A DNA stretch of 37,369 nucleotides from an uncultured Sutterella sp. (GCA_905202595.1 CAJKSP010000021.1:1-37369); one strand, 5' to 3'; shown: positions 8,485 to 16,939, counted from the first letter of the stretch. Numbers and translations: made by a program. Notes: generated from the sequence alone by a model not told the origin.

Positions 8485-9192
8485 CTAGATGCTCATGATG
8501 CGCCGCTTCCAGCGCTCGAACGCTTCCGGCGTGATCGTCTGCTTCTTCTGAAGCCGGCGGAGCTTTTCCACCATGGCGACCTTCACCTGAAGCTGCACCG
8601 TCATGGATTCGCCCGTGCACTGAATGCGGGCGCTCTGGTAGATGAGTTCTGCCGGCTCGAGATCACGGTCCAGCGCATCCGCAGACGCTTCGGACTGCGC
8701 CGTCTCGCGAGGCGCTTCAACGGCGGCGGCCATCGGAAGCGGCTGCGCTGCGGCAGGCGCTTCGTCTGCCGCCTGCACAGCCTCCTCGCGGGCCGGCTCG
8801 GCCTCGCGGGGCGAAATCGTGCGAATGGCGAGCGGCGACGGTCCGAAGCGGTTGAAGCTCGGACTCCCCGACACGATGCCAAGCGCCGCCAGGCAGATGA
8901 GATTGACGCCCGGAATGATGAGAAACCAGGCGGCAGCGCCGCTGTAGGCGAGATCGTGAAGGCGGCGGATGACGGCGGCAACCAGGAAGATGAGCGCAAA
9001 GACTGTCAGCACGCCGCTCAGGATCTGCAGTCCGGTGCCGAGCAGGCCGGGCGGCAGAATCGCCGCCACGCCGGCAGCAGAGCCGGCAGCGGCCAGCACC
9101 GCCAGCGAAAGAACAACGGCGAACCAATAGGCCTCGCGCGAGGCGCGCCCTCGAGGTGAGAGCGTCAGAACTTCATTCACGGCGACAGTCAT
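8485..9192 (-). CDS. DUF805 family membrane protein with SHOCT-like tail
   Basis: A 235-aa protein. An N-terminal DUF805 membrane domain (about 12-110) opens with LSPRGRASREAYWF and carries RRLHDLAYSG (76-85). It is followed by an acidic Ala/Glu-rich linker (about 125-180) and a short C-terminal helical segment, KLRRLQKKQTITPEAFERW, that resembles SHOCT oligomerisation domains. The linker and tail are absent from the neighbouring short copy. No ribosome binding site is visible before the ATG at 9192. Function is unknown; the position between bamC and an FKBP gene hints at the envelope but proves nothing. Confidence 0.82.
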   Translation of the reverse strand: MTVAVNEVLTLSPRGRASREAYWFAVVLSLAVLAAAGSAAGVAAILPPGLLGTGLQILSGVLTVFALIFLVAAVIRRLHDLAYSGAAAWFLIIPGVNLICLAALGIVSGSPSFNRFGPSPLAIRTISPREAEPAREEAVQAADEAPAAAQPLPMAAAVEAPRETAQSEASADALDRDLEPAELIYQSARIQCTGESMTVQLQVKVAMVEKLRRLQKKQTITPEAFERWKRRIMSI

Positions 9193-9314
9193 GGCGGCGG
9201 CAAAAAAATACGCAAAGGCGGCGCGGCGGCTTCGCCAACAGGAGCGAGCGCGCCGGCCGCCAGACCGGAATCAAGAGAGAACAGCGCCGAGAGCGCGTCC
9301 GCAGAGGAGCCGCA

Positions 9315-10490
9315 TCAGCGGAGCTGTTCGGCGAGAAGATTGAGAATCTTCGGCGCAACGCCCGTCTGATCCGCTCCGCCCTCTTCGCTCTGCACCGTAA
9401 TGCCGGTTGCAGCGCCATTGTCTGCAAGATGGATGCGGTACTGAGGCGGCTCGATGGCCTTGTCGGAGCCGAAGAGATTCGTGAAGAAGCCCTGCTTCTC
9501 CTTTTCCTTCTGCTCGTACTCAGGATCGAGGTAGCGCACGAGGTAATAGCCGGCCGCACGGTCGCGGTCGACAAGCTCAAAGCCCATGCGGTCGATCACG
9601 AGACCCACCGTGCGCCAGGCGCGGTCGAAGGGCTCGGCAAGCGTCAGCGATTCCACTGCGCCAGCTTCGTTCTTGAGCATATGAACCTTGGAGGGAACGG
9701 GCTGCGGCTGAAGCGCTTCATGCACAGCCTCGGCTCGAGCTTCTTCGGCCTTTGCATTGAGCTTCGGATTGAACTCGCCCTCGATGCGCAGCGCCAGGCG
9801 CTGCAGCATTTCCGCCTCCATCGTCGGATCGGTGGGGCCGGGCTGCCAGACGGTGCTGTCGTTCTGCGACCCCGTCACCACCTCGACCATCGAGCGGTGC
9901 GTGATGAAGATGTCGGTTGTGCCGTCGTCGTTTCGCTCAATGCGCGTGCGGTACTGGTCCTGCTCGCCAGTGGAATAAGCGAAGTCAAGCACCTTGCCGA
10001 TCGTGCGGCGGATGATGTCCTGAGGCAGCTTCGCCTTGTTCTCCGCCCACTCCGTCTCCATGTAGCCCGTCTTGGCATCCTGACGGCGCACGATGAGGCC
10101 GACAGAAGGCCAGAAGTCCTGCACGACCGGCCAGAGCTGCTCGGGAGTGGCGTTCACGCGCAGCCAGCGGTCGCTGCCCTCGCGCATCACCTTGACGACC
10201 ACCGTTTCCGGAACAATGACCGAACTTGAAGGATCCTGCTGTCCCGCCGCTGCTGCGGCCTGACGCGCAGCCTCGGCATTGGCGCTGACAGCGCCCGAAC
10301 GCGCCGGCACGTCGAAGCGCCCTTCGTTCTTCACGGGCGTCAGATCCGGCGGAACCTCGAGGTTCGCGCGAGAGTTGGAGGTCTCGTACTTCACCTTCTC
10401 ATCATCAAAGTTGATGCCGAGGAAAGTGCAGCCCGTCATCAGAAAGGCGGCAGGAAGAAGCGCTGCGAGACGAAGCGTCTGCTTGGTCAT
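9315..10490 (-). CDS. bamC: Outer-membrane assembly lipoprotein BamC
   Basis: A lipoprotein subunit of the BAM complex that inserts beta-barrel proteins into the outer membrane. The precursor is 391 aa. The signal peptide ends in the lipobox LMTGC with the lipidated cysteine at residue 21. An unstructured segment with EVPPDLTPV follows, as in BamC N-termini that contact BamD. Two helix-grip domains (about 95-210 and 275-390) come after it. The ATG at 10490 has AAGGA about 10 bases upstream. It is longer than E. coli BamC (344 aa) because of an Ala/Gln-rich linker near residue 75. The upstream gap (10491-10636) contains an 18-bp GC palindrome at 10514-10531. Confidence 0.93.
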   Translation of the reverse strand: MTKQTLRLAALLPAAFLMTGCTFLGINFDDEKVKYETSNSRANLEVPPDLTPVKNEGRFDVPARSGAVSANAEAARQAAAAAGQQDPSSSVIVPETVVVKVMREGSDRWLRVNATPEQLWPVVQDFWPSVGLIVRRQDAKTGYMETEWAENKAKLPQDIIRRTIGKVLDFAYSTGEQDQYRTRIERNDDGTTDIFITHRSMVEVVTGSQNDSTVWQPGPTDPTMEAEMLQRLALRIEGEFNPKLNAKAEEARAEAVHEALQPQPVPSKVHMLKNEAGAVESLTLAEPFDRAWRTVGLVIDRMGFELVDRDRAAGYYLVRYLDPEYEQKEKEKQGFFTNLFGSDKAIEPPQYRIHLADNGAATGITVQSEEGGADQTGVAPKILNLLAEQLR

Positions 10491-10513
10491 GGGTATTTGG
10501 TCCTTGAAGAGGC

Positions 10514-10531
10514 GCCCGCGCCGGCGCGGGC
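10514..10531. repeat. 18-bp perfect GC palindrome in the bamC leader
   Basis: GCCCGCGCC (10514-10522) is followed directly by its reverse complement GGCGCGGGC (10523-10531). It lies 23 bases before the bamC start codon on the minus strand, inside the expected 5' leader. With no loop bases it would fold only as a shorter hairpin. It could be a protein site or chance in GC-rich DNA. Confidence 0.4.
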
Positions 10532-10636
10532 GGCGATGTCCGCGCGGCCGTCAGGCCGTGCGCAGATCGTGGGATTTTATCAAAAGGCAACCCTGCTTCC
10601 CGCACTGAGGCCGCCCTGAATTTGTGCCAACAGCTT

Positions 10637-11260
10637 TCAGCGAGCGCCGAGCGGAGCGCCGCAGCGAAAGCGCGGCTCGCCGCTGGCTTCGGGCTTCATC
10701 CAAACAATGCGCGCCACAGCGTGCCGCTCCGTCGTGAGCCCCTCTTCGTAGGCGGCTAGGCGCGCCCCGGCAGGCATGAGCTGCAGCAGCTCGCCTGGCA
10801 GCAGATAGTGAGCAGGACTTCTTGGACGACCCCAGATGGCTGCATTGGCTTTGGTAAAGGTCTCCATGATGAAGACGCCGCCTGGAGCGAGCGATGCCCA
10901 ATAGTGAGGGAAATGCTCGCGGTGCAGATAGTTCGTGACGATTACGGCGTCGAAGCCCTGGCCGTCATAAGGCCAGGGATCTCCTTCGAGATCGCGCTGC
11001 TCGACGGCAAGTCCCGGTGCGCCCAGCAGCGAGCGCGCATGAGACGCATCGGCGTCGACAGCGAGCACTTGGAAGCCTTTCAGGAGAAGAAGCGCCGTAT
11101 GCCGGCATTCGCCGCAGGCAACATCCAGAACGCGCCCGCCCGAACGCACCAGCGGAAGAAAGCGCATGACCCATGCAGAAGGCAGCGTCATGCAGCCGTC
11201 TTCGCAGACCGTCCCGTCTGCTGCGCCGCCAGATAACGTCTGATTGAATGGCTCAGCCAT
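10637..11260 (-). CDS. Class I SAM-dependent methyltransferase
   Basis: A 207-aa protein with a Rossmann-type methyltransferase fold. Motif I is VLDVACGE (44-51), the acidic end of strand 2 is AVDAD (about 66-70), and the post-motif segment FDAVIVTNYLHR follows. The start at 11260 (MAEPFNQ) is supported by GAGGAA about 8 bases upstream. A longer frame would run into the protease gene. It begins 11 bases after the stop of the site-2 protease, so the two are almost certainly co-transcribed. It resembles small TehB/UbiE-like methyltransferases; the substrate cannot be told from sequence. Confidence 0.85.
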   Translation of the reverse strand: MAEPFNQTLSGGAADGTVCEDGCMTLPSAWVMRFLPLVRSGGRVLDVACGECRHTALLLLKGFQVLAVDADASHARSLLGAPGLAVEQRDLEGDPWPYDGQGFDAVIVTNYLHREHFPHYWASLAPGGVFIMETFTKANAAIWGRPRSPAHYLLPGELLQLMPAGARLAAYEEGLTTERHAVARIVWMKPEASGEPRFRCGAPLGAR

Positions 11261-11271
11261 CTTCGTCTTCC

Positions 11272-11931
11272 TCAGATGATCAGCTGCACGACAGCCTGCC
11301 CGAACATGACGAAGGGCTTCGCAAAGAAGCTCAGGCCGCCACCCACCATGAGCACCAGCAGGATGATGAAGCCGTAGGGCTCGATGCGGTCGAGCCAAAG
11401 GCCCCAGCGCCAGGGCAGAAGGCCGCGCAGCACGCGTCCGCCGTCAAGCGGCGGAATCGGAATGAGATTGAAGGCCATGAGCATCAGATTGACGCTGATG
11501 CCTGCCGTGCAGAGCGAAATGACGAAGTTGTCCCAGAGGCCGACGGCAGCGCAGACCTTGAGCGCAAGCGTCCAGATGATCATCTGCAGCAGATTGGATG
11601 CCGGACCGGCAAGCGCCACCAGCATTTCGTCCCGGCGCGGATTGCGGAAGAAGCGCGGATTGACCGGCACAGGCTTCGCCCAGCCGAAAAGCAGTCCGCC
11701 GCCGCCCGTGAACACGCTCATCAGCAGCAGCGCCCCGGGCACAATGATTGTGCCCATGAGGTCGATATGCGGAATGGGATTGAGAGTCACACGCCCCATG
11801 TACTGCGCCGTGCGGTCGCCGAAGCGCGCAGCAGCCCAGCCGTGAGCCGACTCGTGCATCGTAATCGCGAAGATGAGCGGCAGCGCATAGACGCAGACCG
11901 CTTGAACGGCGTTTGCGAGCGAATTGATCAT
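11272..11931 (-). CDS. Site-2 protease family (M50) intramembrane metalloprotease
   Basis: A 219-aa multi-spanning zinc protease. The first catalytic motif is HESAH (26-30) in the first membrane helix. The second is NLIPIPPLDGG (155-165), whose aspartate D163 would be the third zinc ligand. No PDZ domain is present, so this is the short cytosol-facing class rather than RseP. Its substrate is unknown. The ATG at 11931 has only a weak ribosome binding site; the long in-frame upstream extension looks non-coding. In Burkholderiales this gene commonly sits near a PHP-domain phosphatase gene, as here. Confidence 0.88.
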   Translation of the reverse strand: MINSLANAVQAVCVYALPLIFAITMHESAHGWAAARFGDRTAQYMGRVTLNPIPHIDLMGTIIVPGALLLMSVFTGGGGLLFGWAKPVPVNPRFFRNPRRDEMLVALAGPASNLLQMIIWTLALKVCAAVGLWDNFVISLCTAGISVNLMLMAFNLIPIPPLDGGRVLRGLLPWRWGLWLDRIEPYGFIILLVLMVGGGLSFFAKPFVMFGQAVVQLII

Positions 11932-12092
11932 GTCAGATACCGAGAAGCAAAATAGGCGCGGCGCAGACGGAGCCGCAACGCTTGATCTTAGCGGGCAGCG
12001 TACGGCTACGGCAGCGCTTTTCTGGCGGAAAAGCGAAAGAAAGCGTGCGCAATTGTTTCCCTGCGGGCCAGCCAGACGCGCGGAGGACGGCT

Positions 12093-12944
12093 TCAGGCGA
12101 GCTCGCGCGGATAGCCGAAGCGCGTCCAGACGGGCTCCAGTCCTGCAGGGAGCGGCATCTGCCGGCCGGGCTTCGGACGTCCGGAGCTCGCACCGTGCCA
12201 ATCAGAGCCTGTGCTCGCAAGAAAGCCGAATCGATGAGCCGCCTCGGCATAGAAGAGAGCAGTATCCGAAGGCTGCGAGCCGGAAGTGACTTCGATGGCG
12301 TCCCCCTGAACTGCCTTGAAATGCTCGAGCAGCGCTTCAACGCCCCAGCCGGCGCTGAATTTATAGCGTCCTGGATGCGCGAGCACGGCGATGCCGCCCT
12401 CCGCATGGATGAAGGCGACGCTTTCTTCGACCGAGGGCCAGGGCGTCGGCACAAAGCACGGTGCGCCCGCAGCCAGATAGCGGTCGAAGGCCGCCTGATA
12501 GTTCGGCACGAGCCCTGCCTGCAGCAGCCACCGCGCGAAGTGCGCGCGTCCGATGTTGGCCTTGTTGGGCGCGAGCGCGTAGGCGCCCTCGTAGCTGCCT
12601 CTGATGCCGAGGCGATCGAAGGCCGCGGCCATCTCCCTAGCTCTGCGATCCCGCATGCTGAGCACGCTCTCAAAGCGCGCTTTGGCCGAGGGAGAAGAGG
12701 GATCGATGCCGAGGCCGACGACATGAATGCTGATGCCCGCCCAGCAGCTCGATACTTCAACGCCGGGAATGAAGCCGATGCCGAGCGCCTGAGCCGCTTC
12801 GGCCGCTTCAGCCGAGCCCGACATCGTGTCGTGATCGGTGAGGCTCATCAGAACGACGCCGCTCTCGCGGCAGAGCTCGACAAGCGCAGCGGGAGCGAAG
12901 ACGCCGTCGCTGCGGTTGGAATGCATGTGAAGATCGACAGCCAT
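12093..12944 (-). CDS. rnm: PHP-domain phosphatase, YciV / RNase AM type
   Basis: A 283-aa metal-dependent phosphatase. The E. coli relative (YciV, RNase AM) hydrolyses 3',5'-nucleoside bisphosphates and trims 5' ends of rRNAs. PHP signatures are VDLHMHSNRSDG (H6, H8, D13), SLTDHDT, GVEVS, LAHPGRY and GSDWHG near the C-terminus, which together supply the three-metal site. Length matches the family. The ribosome binding site is weak, but no alternative start is better. It is divergent from hslO (141 bases apart) and probably heads the minus-strand block that includes the protease and methyltransferase. Confidence 0.88.
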   Translation of the reverse strand: MAVDLHMHSNRSDGVFAPAALVELCRESGVVLMSLTDHDTMSGSAEAAEAAQALGIGFIPGVEVSSCWAGISIHVVGLGIDPSSPSAKARFESVLSMRDRRAREMAAAFDRLGIRGSYEGAYALAPNKANIGRAHFARWLLQAGLVPNYQAAFDRYLAAGAPCFVPTPWPSVEESVAFIHAEGGIAVLAHPGRYKFSAGWGVEALLEHFKAVQGDAIEVTSGSQPSDTALFYAEAAHRFGFLASTGSDWHGASSGRPKPGRQMPLPAGLEPVWTRFGYPRELA

Positions 12945-13009
12945 GAAAAAGCTTGAAGCGTGAATTCGTTTGTAAGCAGCAATATGCTCTACAAATCTAT
13001 CGCAGCAAA

Positions 13010-13033
13010 GCGGCGCTGGAAAAAAAGCGCCGC
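13010..13033 (+). promoter_or_regulatory. Hairpin in the hslO 5' leader
   Basis: GCGGCGCT (13010-13017) pairs perfectly with AGCGCCGC (13026-13033) around an A-rich 8-base loop. It lies 53 bases before the hslO start and 37 before its GGAGG. It could act as an mRNA stabiliser or as part of a temperature-responsive leader. The stem does not include the ribosome binding site, which argues against a simple thermosensor. Confidence 0.35.
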
Positions 13034-13085
13034 CGTCCCCATATAGAGTTCATTGAACATCAGACTATCGGAGGCTCTCGTCGTC

Positions 13086-14021
13086 ATGGACGAACTTCAG
13101 AAACTGCTTTTCTCCCGCGCCAATGTCCGCGGCGAAGCCGTCGCGCTGCGCGGGGAGCTCGCTCAGGCACTCGAGCACCAGCATCTCCCGGTCGCAGCCA
13201 AGCGCCTAGCCGGAGAAGCCGCCTCGGCAGGCCTTCTGGCCGCCGCCGCACTTCAGTTCGACGGCACCGTGCTTCTTCAGATTGAAGGCGACGGCCCCGT
13301 GCGGCTTGTCGTTGCCGAAGTGCGCCCCGACTTCAGCTTCCGCGTCATGGCGAAGCTGCGCGATGACGCCGATCCGGCGTCGATCGATCCGAACGCCAAG
13401 CTGCAGGATCTCGTCAACGTCCACGGTCGCGGACGCTGCGCGCTCATCCTCGACATGACGGGCCGCACGCGCGACCAGCAGCCCTACCAGGGCGTGGTGC
13501 CGCTTGAAGGCGACACGCTCGCCGAAGCGCTTGAAGCCTACTTTGCTCAGTCCGAACAGGTGGAGACCGTCATCCGCCTCGCCTCCGACGAATCGGCAGC
13601 CGGCGGCGTGATGCTGCAGAAAATGCCCGCAACGGGCGGCAAGCTCCCGCAGGACTTCGACCCGGAAGGCTGGCAGCGCCTCAAGATGTTCGCGCAGACC
13701 GTCAAGAGCGCCGAGCTCCTGACGCTTCGCCCCACGGAAGTGAACCGGCGCCTCTTCTGGGAGGAGTCGCCGCTTGTGACGCTGGAAGCCGAGCCTAAAT
13801 TCCGCTGCTCGTGCTCGCCGGAGCGCTTCGAAGGCATCGTGCGCTCGATGGGGCGGGAAGAGGCGGAAAAGCTCCTGGCAGAAGAAGGCGGCCGCATCAA
13901 GATCACCTGCAGCTTCTGCGGACGCTCGCATGAATTCGATGCGCTCGACGTGAAGGCCATTTTTGAAAATGCTTCGCATCGAGCCTCCGGCAGCAGCCGC
14001 GGCACAGCGCCCTCCGCCTAA
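13086..14021 (+). CDS. hslO: Redox-regulated chaperone Hsp33
   Basis: A 311-aa cytosolic holdase that becomes active when its zinc centre is oxidised, protecting proteins under combined heat and oxidative stress. The ATG at 13086 is chosen for GGAGG at 13070-13074; an upstream TTG lacks support. The redox switch cysteines are C241 and C243 (CSC) and C275 and C278 (CSFC), matching the C-x-C...C-x-x-C pattern. The N-terminal substrate-binding domain spans about residues 1-180. The C-terminal tail (ASHRASGSSRG) is a little longer than in E. coli. A strong terminator follows. Confidence 0.95.
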   Translation: MDELQKLLFSRANVRGEAVALRGELAQALEHQHLPVAAKRLAGEAASAGLLAAAALQFDGTVLLQIEGDGPVRLVVAEVRPDFSFRVMAKLRDDADPASIDPNAKLQDLVNVHGRGRCALILDMTGRTRDQQPYQGVVPLEGDTLAEALEAYFAQSEQVETVIRLASDESAAGGVMLQKMPATGGKLPQDFDPEGWQRLKMFAQTVKSAELLTLRPTEVNRRLFWEESPLVTLEAEPKFRCSCSPERFEGIVRSMGREEAEKLLAEEGGRIKITCSFCGRSHEFDALDVKAIFENASHRASGSSRGTAPSA

Positions 14022-14044
14022 GGCCTTCGTCCGGACAAGGGAAA

Positions 14045-14080
14045 GCCCGCAGACGCTCAGGCATCTGCGGGCTTTTTTTT
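14045..14080 (+). terminator. hslO terminator
   Basis: GCCCGCAGA (14045-14053) pairs with TCTGCGGGC (14064-14072) and eight T follow (14073-14080). It starts 24 bases after the hslO stop codon. On the minus strand it may also stop the convergent ftsB transcript, but there only TTT follows. Confidence 0.95.
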
Positions 14081-14120
14081 GCAGCACCGGCAAAAGCGGC
14101 TCAGTCCGGCTTTTCTTCCC

Positions 14121-14555
14121 CTACTCCCGCCGATCGCGCGCCTTCGGAGCACGCAGATTTTTCGGCGCATGGTAGAGGTCGGCATTCTTCGGCTCGAACG
14201 TCGGCGCCGATCCGGCCTTGATGTCCGGACTTTCGTAAATCGGCAGCGGCGTCTTCGCCGCAGCGCCGCGCTTCGCTTCTTCGAGCGTCTCAACTCGGAA
14301 GAGCAGCTCGCGGGACGAGATCATGTTGAGCTCGCTCCTTGCTCGCTCCTCAATGGCGTCGCGGTTGTGCTCGAGCGAATAGAGCTCAGCCGAGAGCTCG
14401 TCGTTTCTAGCGCGAAGCCGATCATTCTCTGCACGCTGCTCGGCAAGCGTCTGCCGCATCTCCTGGAGCCGAAACCAGCTGGCTCGGCCGGCCCAGAGCT
14501 GATACTGCGTCGCGCAGATGCCGCCCACAAGGAGCACGATGAAAAGCTTCATCAT
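14121..14555 (-). CDS. ftsB: Cell division protein FtsB
   Basis: A bitopic inner-membrane protein of 144 aa that joins FtsL and FtsQ in the divisome and helps activate septal peptidoglycan synthesis. A membrane helix spans about residues 3-18 (KLFIVLLVGGICATQY). It is followed by a coiled coil of about residues 28-65 (RLQEMRQTLAEQRAENDRLR and onward) and the conserved IEERARSELNMI segment. The C-terminal 45 residues are a Pro/Ala/Lys-rich tail longer than in E. coli FtsB (103 aa). Two ATG codons (14555 and 14552) are possible; GGAG lies 12 bases before the first. It follows eno by 53 bases, the common eno-ftsB arrangement. Confidence 0.92.
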   Translation of the reverse strand: MMKLFIVLLVGGICATQYQLWAGRASWFRLQEMRQTLAEQRAENDRLRARNDELSAELYSLEHNRDAIEERARSELNMISSRELLFRVETLEEAKRGAAAKTPLPIYESPDIKAGSAPTFEPKNADLYHAPKNLRAPKARDRRE

Positions 14556-14608
14556 GATGGTTTCGCGCTCCGGCTGATTTTCTCGGTGCCGATGCCTGAT
14601 CCGCTACA

Positions 14609-15901
14609 TCAGCGGCGGCGGATGGAGCAGAACGCAGCGCGGCCCGGATAGCGGGCGCAGCTGCCGAGATGCTCTTCAATGCGAAGCAGCTGGTTGTACT
14701 TCGCCATGCGGTCTGAGCGGCTCATCGAGCCCGTCTTGATCTGGCCGGCATTGAGGCCGACGGCAATGTCGGCGATGGTGCTGTCCTCCGTCTCGCCCGA
14801 GCGATGGGAAACGACGGCGGTGTAGCCCGCGCGCTTGGCCATTTCGATCGCTTCGAAAGTTTCGGTGAGCGTGCCGATCTGATTCACCTTGATGAGAATC
14901 GAATTGGCAATGCCCTTCTCAATGCCTTCGGCCAGAATCTTCGGGTTCGTGACGAAGAGGTCGTCGCCCACAAGCTGCACGCGGCCGCCGAGCGCATCCG
15001 TGAGCTTCTTCCAGCCTTCCCAGTCGCCTTCAGCCATGCCGTCTTCGATCGAAATGATCGGGTACTTGTCGCACCAGGCGCTCAGCACCTGAATCCATTC
15101 GTCAGCCGTAAGCGCCGCGCCGCCAGACTTCTTCATGACGTAGCGGCCGTCTTCAAAGAATTCGGAAGAGGCGCAGTCGAGCGCGAGCGCCACGTCGCGG
15201 CCCGGCTCATAGCCCGCAGCCTTGACTGCCTCGAGCACGAGCTCAATCGCTTCTTCATGAGAGCCGATCTTGGGCGCAAAGCCGCCTTCGTCGCCGACAG
15301 CCGTCGACATGCCGCGCGCATTGACGAGCTTCTTCAGCGCCTGGAAAGTCTCGGCGCCGCAGCGAAGCGCTTCGCGGAAAGTCGGCGCGCCGAGCGGCAC
15401 GATCATGAATTCCTGCAGATCGAGATTGTTGTTGGCATGCGCGCCGCCGTTGATGACGTTCATCATCGGCACCGGCATCGTGACGGCGCCCATGCCGCCG
15501 AAGTAGCGGTAGAGCGGCAGCCCCGTTTCCATGGCCGCCGCGCGAGCCACGGCCATCGACACGGCCAGAATGGCATTGGCGCCAAGGCGGCTCTTGTTCT
15601 CCGTGCCGTCAAGATCGATCATGACACGGTCGATGTAGGCCTGGTCGCTCGCTTCGAGTCCCATGACCGCATCGGCGATTTCGCCAGAAATGTTGCCGAC
15701 GGCATTGAGCACGCCCTTGCCGTTGTAGCGGGCCTTGTCGCCGTCGCGCAGCTCGATCGCCTCGCGCACCCCGGTCGAAGCGCCGGAGGGCACAGCCGCA
15801 CGGGCAACAGCCCCGCTTTCGAGCCAGACTTCGGCTTCAACCGTGGGATTGCCGCGGCTGTCGAGGATTTCGCGGCCGATGACGTCAATGATGGCGCTCA
15901 T
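14609..15901 (-). CDS. eno: Enolase (phosphopyruvate hydratase)
   Basis: A 430-aa glycolytic enzyme that converts 2-phosphoglycerate to phosphoenolpyruvate, Mg-dependent, and a degradosome partner of RNase E in enterobacteria. The start at 15901 is supported by AAGGAAG about 7 bases upstream. The N-terminal signature is IGREILDSRGNPTVE. Conserved segments are SGASTG, the active-site loop VGDEGGFAP, LALDCASSEFF, SIEDGM and VGDDLFVTN, and SHRSGETED. Length and motifs are normal. It lies between kdsA and ftsB on the same strand. Confidence 0.98.
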   Translation of the reverse strand: MSAIIDVIGREILDSRGNPTVEAEVWLESGAVARAAVPSGASTGVREAIELRDGDKARYNGKGVLNAVGNISGEIADAVMGLEASDQAYIDRVMIDLDGTENKSRLGANAILAVSMAVARAAAMETGLPLYRYFGGMGAVTMPVPMMNVINGGAHANNNLDLQEFMIVPLGAPTFREALRCGAETFQALKKLVNARGMSTAVGDEGGFAPKIGSHEEAIELVLEAVKAAGYEPGRDVALALDCASSEFFEDGRYVMKKSGGAALTADEWIQVLSAWCDKYPIISIEDGMAEGDWEGWKKLTDALGGRVQLVGDDLFVTNPKILAEGIEKGIANSILIKVNQIGTLTETFEAIEMAKRAGYTAVVSHRSGETEDSTIADIAVGLNAGQIKTGSMSRSDRMAKYNQLLRIEEHLGSCARYPGRAAFCSIRRR

Positions 15902-15995
15902 GATTTCTTCCTTTTCTCGAAGTAAAGCCGCACGGAGGCGGGGCGCTCAAAAGCCTTTCGGCGCCGCACGCCTCAAGCGGCATGGACATTGGGGC

Positions 15996-16029
15996 TGCGC
16001 CGCATTCGTCTTTTGACGCGCGCGGCGCA
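15996..16029 (-). repeat. Two-part hairpin between kdsA and eno
   Basis: TGCGCCGC (15996-16003) pairs with GCGGCGCA (16022-16029), and CGTC/GACG (16007-16010 with 16015-16018) pair inside around TTTT. It lies 20-53 bases after the kdsA stop codon on the minus strand. No T-run follows, so it is more likely a processing or stabilising hairpin than an intrinsic terminator. Confidence 0.45.
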
Positions 16030-16048
16030 CATTAGACTGGCAGCCGCT

Positions 16049-16906
16049 TCAGGCCTTGAAGAGCGTTTCGAGAAGCGGACGCGCCTTCACGACGCGGTCG
16101 ATCTCGACGAGGCTCTCAAGGAGCGGCTTCATCAGATCGAGCGGCACGGCGTTCGGACCGTCGCTTTTCGCTTCAGCGGGATTCGGATGCGTTTCCATGA
16201 AAAGCCCCGCCACGCCGGCCGCAACGGCCGCGCGGGCGAGTACGGGCACAAACTGACGCTGGCCGCCCGAGGACGTGCCGTTGCCTCCGGGGAGCTGCAC
16301 GGAATGCGTGGCATCAAAGACCACAGGCGCCTGCGTCTCTCGCATGATGGCCAGAGAGCGCATGTCGGAAACAAGATTGCCGTAGCCGAAGGAGGCGCCG
16401 CGCTCGCACACGAGGAAGCGGTCTTCCGAGAGCCCGGCGCGGCGGGCGGCCGCGCGCGCCTTCTCGACGACATTCTTCATGTCGCCAGGCGCCAGGAATT
16501 GGCCCTTCTTGATGTTCACAGGCTTGCCAGAAACGGCGCAGGCATGAATGAAGTCTGTCTGCCGGCAGAGGAAGGCGGGCGTCTGTAGCACGTCGACGAC
16601 GGCGGCGACAAGCGGCACCTCTTCAGCCGTATGAACGTCGGTGAGCACCGGCACGCCCACCTCGTCGCGGACCTTCTTCAGAATGCGCAGGCCCTCTTCA
16701 ATGCCGAGGCCGCGATAGCCCGTTTCGGACGTGCGATTGGCCTTGTCGTAGCTCGCCTTGAAGATATAAGGAATGCCGAGCTCGCTCGTGATCGCCTTCA
16801 TGCGGCGGGCAATGTCGAGCGCCATTGCTTCGCCTTCAATCACGCAGGGGCCCGCAATGAGGAAAAACGGCCTATCGAGGCCGACTTCAAAGCCGCAGAG
16901 CTGCAC
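16049..16906 (-). CDS. kdsA: 3-deoxy-D-manno-octulosonate-8-phosphate synthase
   Basis: A 285-aa enzyme that condenses phosphoenolpyruvate with arabinose-5-phosphate to KDO-8-phosphate for lipopolysaccharide inner core. A GTG at 16906 is taken as the start. GGAGGG (16914-16919) lies 7 bases upstream, and the product then begins QLCGFEVGLDRPFFLIAGPC, as KdsA proteins do. A TTG 15 bases further upstream has no ribosome binding site. Conserved segments are FKASYDKANRTS, TDVHT, NIKKGQF and DATHSVQ. It sits in the conserved order pyrG-kdsA-eno-ftsB. Confidence 0.95.
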   Translation of the reverse strand: MQLCGFEVGLDRPFFLIAGPCVIEGEAMALDIARRMKAITSELGIPYIFKASYDKANRTSETGYRGLGIEEGLRILKKVRDEVGVPVLTDVHTAEEVPLVAAVVDVLQTPAFLCRQTDFIHACAVSGKPVNIKKGQFLAPGDMKNVVEKARAAARRAGLSEDRFLVCERGASFGYGNLVSDMRSLAIMRETQAPVVFDATHSVQLPGGNGTSSGGQRQFVPVLARAAVAAGVAGLFMETHPNPAEAKSDGPNAVPLDLMKPLLESLVEIDRVVKARPLLETLFKA

Positions 16907-16939
16907 GGGTGTGCCCTCCAAAAAGAATGAGGTTGAGGG

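Noticed and set aside
11932..12201. 90-residue N-terminal extension of the site-2 protease
   Set aside because: The extension is Arg/Ala/Ser-rich, overlaps the 3' end of the PHP phosphatase gene, and the M50 fold begins right after the ATG at 11931.
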